A program made the translations under genes and the position numbers. From assembly GCA_017543165.1 (NCBI GenBank), contig JAFYGL010000183.1, positions 1-7,277 of the forward strand: a stretch of 7,277 bases of DNA, read 5' to 3'. Below, piece by piece: positions 6,271-7,277 of this stretch; the first letter of the stretch is position 1; each line of letters starts with the position of its first letter. The DNA is from Victivallales bacterium (lineage in GTDB: Bacteria > Verrucomicrobiota > Lentisphaeria > Oligosphaerales > Oligosphaeraceae). Below the pieces are notes generated by a model. That model saw only the letters and a program-made list of their open reading frames with translations, made no database searches and had not been told where the DNA came from.

Positions 6271-7167
6271 ATGGAAGACCTGATATTTGACATTGAGAAA
6301 TTCGCGGTTCATGACGGTCCTGGCATAAGGACAGTTGTCTTTATGAAGGGATGCCCGCTGCATTGCATTTGGTGTCATAATCCTGAATCCCAGTCATTCG
6401 GCCAGGAACTGCTCTACGATGCACGGAAATGCATGTCCTGCGGCAGATGCGTACAGGTATGTCAGCAGAAGTGCCACAGCATCGTCGATGGTGCACATAT
6501 TTTCAACAGGGCACAATGCATTGCCTGTGGCAGATGTGCATCCAATTGCCCCGCAGAGGCACTTGAGGCAGTCGGCAAGTCAATGAGCATCAATGACGTA
6601 ATGAACAGCGTCCTAGCAGACAAGGTATTCTACGACAATTCCAATGGCGGGCTTACCTTGTCAGGCGGCGAGCCTTTGGCGCATTTTGATTTCACCAAGG
6701 CGCTTTTGGAGGCGGCAAAGAATGCTGGCATTCATACGTGCATAGAGACTTGCGGATATGCCGCCCAAGAAAAAGTTCGCGCTTTGCTTCCCTGCGTGGA
6801 TTTGTGGCTCTGGGATGTCAAGTCCACCCCTGATATGCACAGGCAATTGACTGGAGTTGAAAGCACCCTTATTTTGGAAAATCTCCGCATGATAGACGAG
6901 GCAGGTGCAAAAATATGCTTGCGCTGCCCATTGATTCCTGGAATCAATGATTCAAACGAGCACCTGCAGCAAATTGCCGATTTGGCAAATTCACTGAAGG
7001 GCTGCCAGCGAATAGATATTGAGCCTTACCATCCCCTGGGCGAAGGCAAGGCACTCAAACTGGGGCGAGAAATGACATTCCACGCAGAACAGCCCTCTGC
7101 ATCTAGAGTTATGGAATACTATGATTTTCTAAAAAAACGTACAAGTATTCCCATCCACAAGCCTTGA
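6271..7167 (+). CDS. Glycyl radical enzyme activating enzyme (radical SAM)
   Basis: A 298-residue radical-SAM activase that cleaves S-adenosylmethionine and abstracts hydrogen from the glycine of its partner, here surely the enzyme encoded 7 bases upstream. The N-terminus FAVHDGPGIRTVVFMKGCPLHC is classical. The radical-SAM cluster is bound by C28, C32 and C35 (CxxxCxxC), followed by CHNPES. A ferredoxin-like insert follows with CMSCGRCVQVC (C54, C57, C60, C64) and CIACGRCASNC (C83, C86, C89, C93), able to hold two extra 4Fe-4S clusters. This insert is found in activases of glycerol dehydratase, hydroxyphenylacetate decarboxylase and related enzymes but is absent from PflA, agreeing with the non-PFL active site of the partner. 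The SAM-binding GGEP (132-135), DVK (182-184) and PYHPLGEGK near the C-terminus are intact. No good SD precedes the ATG, so translation is probably coupled to the upstream gene. Length is normal. Confidence 0.96.
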   Translation: MEDLIFDIEKFAVHDGPGIRTVVFMKGCPLHCIWCHNPESQSFGQELLYDARKCMSCGRCVQVCQQKCHSIVDGAHIFNRAQCIACGRCASNCPAEALEAVGKSMSINDVMNSVLADKVFYDNSNGGLTLSGGEPLAHFDFTKALLEAAKNAGIHTCIETCGYAAQEKVRALLPCVDLWLWDVKSTPDMHRQLTGVESTLILENLRMIDEAGAKICLRCPLIPGINDSNEHLQQIADLANSLKGCQRIDIEPYHPLGEGKALKLGREMTFHAEQPSASRVMEYYDFLKKRTSIPIHKP

Positions 7168-7184
7168 CGTGCGGCACGATGCTC

Positions 7185-7205
7185 CGCGCGGCCATTGGCC
7201 GCGCG
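7185..7205 (+). terminator. Perfect GC-rich hairpin after the activase gene, possible transcription terminator without U-tract
   Basis: Arms CGCGCGGCC (7185-7193) and GGCCGCGCG (7197-7205) pair without mismatch around an ATT loop, 17 bases after the activase stop codon. A 9-bp all-GC stem right after the last gene of a run is typical of a terminator. However, the bases after it (TCAGGATG) contain no T-run, and the same is true on the opposite strand. It may therefore act as a Rho-dependent or attenuating structure, a 3'-end stabiliser, or belong to a dispersed palindromic repeat. Confidence 0.5.
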
Positions 7206-7277
7206 TCAGGATGAAGGTAGAACTATATGTGGGTAAGCAACAATGTTTCCGCATATCTGGGCGCCCAGCCGTGCAGG
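7206..7277 (+). other. Possible start of a further gene, cut by the right edge
   Basis: After the hairpin an ATG at 7227, preceded by AAGG nine bases upstream, opens a frame reading MWVSNNVSAYLGAQPCR to the window edge. An ATG at 7211 opens a second frame (MKVELYVGKQQCFRISG...), with a poorer SD position. The minus strand also has an open frame from the edge that stops with TGA at 7208-7206, directly against the hairpin, so a convergent gene is possible. None is long enough to recognise, so no function is given. The segment also has the 12-base palindrome CTGGGCGCCCAG (7257-7268). Confidence 0.25.

Noticed and set aside
7257..7268. 12-base palindrome CTGGGCGCCCAG as an operator
   Set aside because: It has no loop, no second copy in the window and no clear promoter nearby; chance is a sufficient explanation.

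Overview
The window is a compact run of seven plus-strand genes from an anaerobic or facultatively anaerobic bacterium. The anaerobe inference rests on an oxygen-sensitive glycyl radical enzyme (GRE) with its dedicated radical-SAM activase. Base composition is moderate, arginine is very often AGG, and most genes start at good Shine-Dalgarno (SD) sequences with gaps of 0-54 bases. I cannot fix the phylum from this sequence. A host-associated or sediment anaerobe outside the Enterobacteria fits, but that is a weak inference.

Left part (1-2531), housekeeping: the 3' nine tenths of mnmG (tRNA wobble-uridine modification, start lies off the left edge), then a zinc-dependent dCMP deaminase 9 bases downstream, then a short C4 zinc-ribbon protein whose ATG directly follows the deaminase stop codon. 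These look co-transcribed.

Middle and right part (2586-7167), carbon metabolism: after a 54-base gap with a small GC hairpin and a very strong SD come a PTS EIIA domain protein (fructose/Ntr type), a seven-bladed beta-propeller lactonase of the 6-phosphogluconolactonase/muconate cyclase family, a 707-residue glycyl radical enzyme and its activating enzyme. The radical pair is certain: Cys362 in a GCNE motif, Gly683 near the C-terminus, and an activase with CxxxCxxC plus two further 4Fe-4S cluster motifs. The GRE substrate is not evident. Its Cys-x-Glu active site looks like the dehydratase/lyase/decarboxylase classes, not like the Cys-Cys of true pyruvate formate-lyase. With an EIIA protein and a lactonase upstream, a route for a sugar acid, lactone or polyol is a reasonable but unproven hypothesis.

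Right edge (7168-7277): a perfect 9-bp GC-rich hairpin without a U-tract, then at most the first codons of another gene. No tRNA, rRNA, CRISPR, insertion sequence or phage gene was seen. The likeliest novelty is the unassigned GRE and its association with the lactonase and EIIA.
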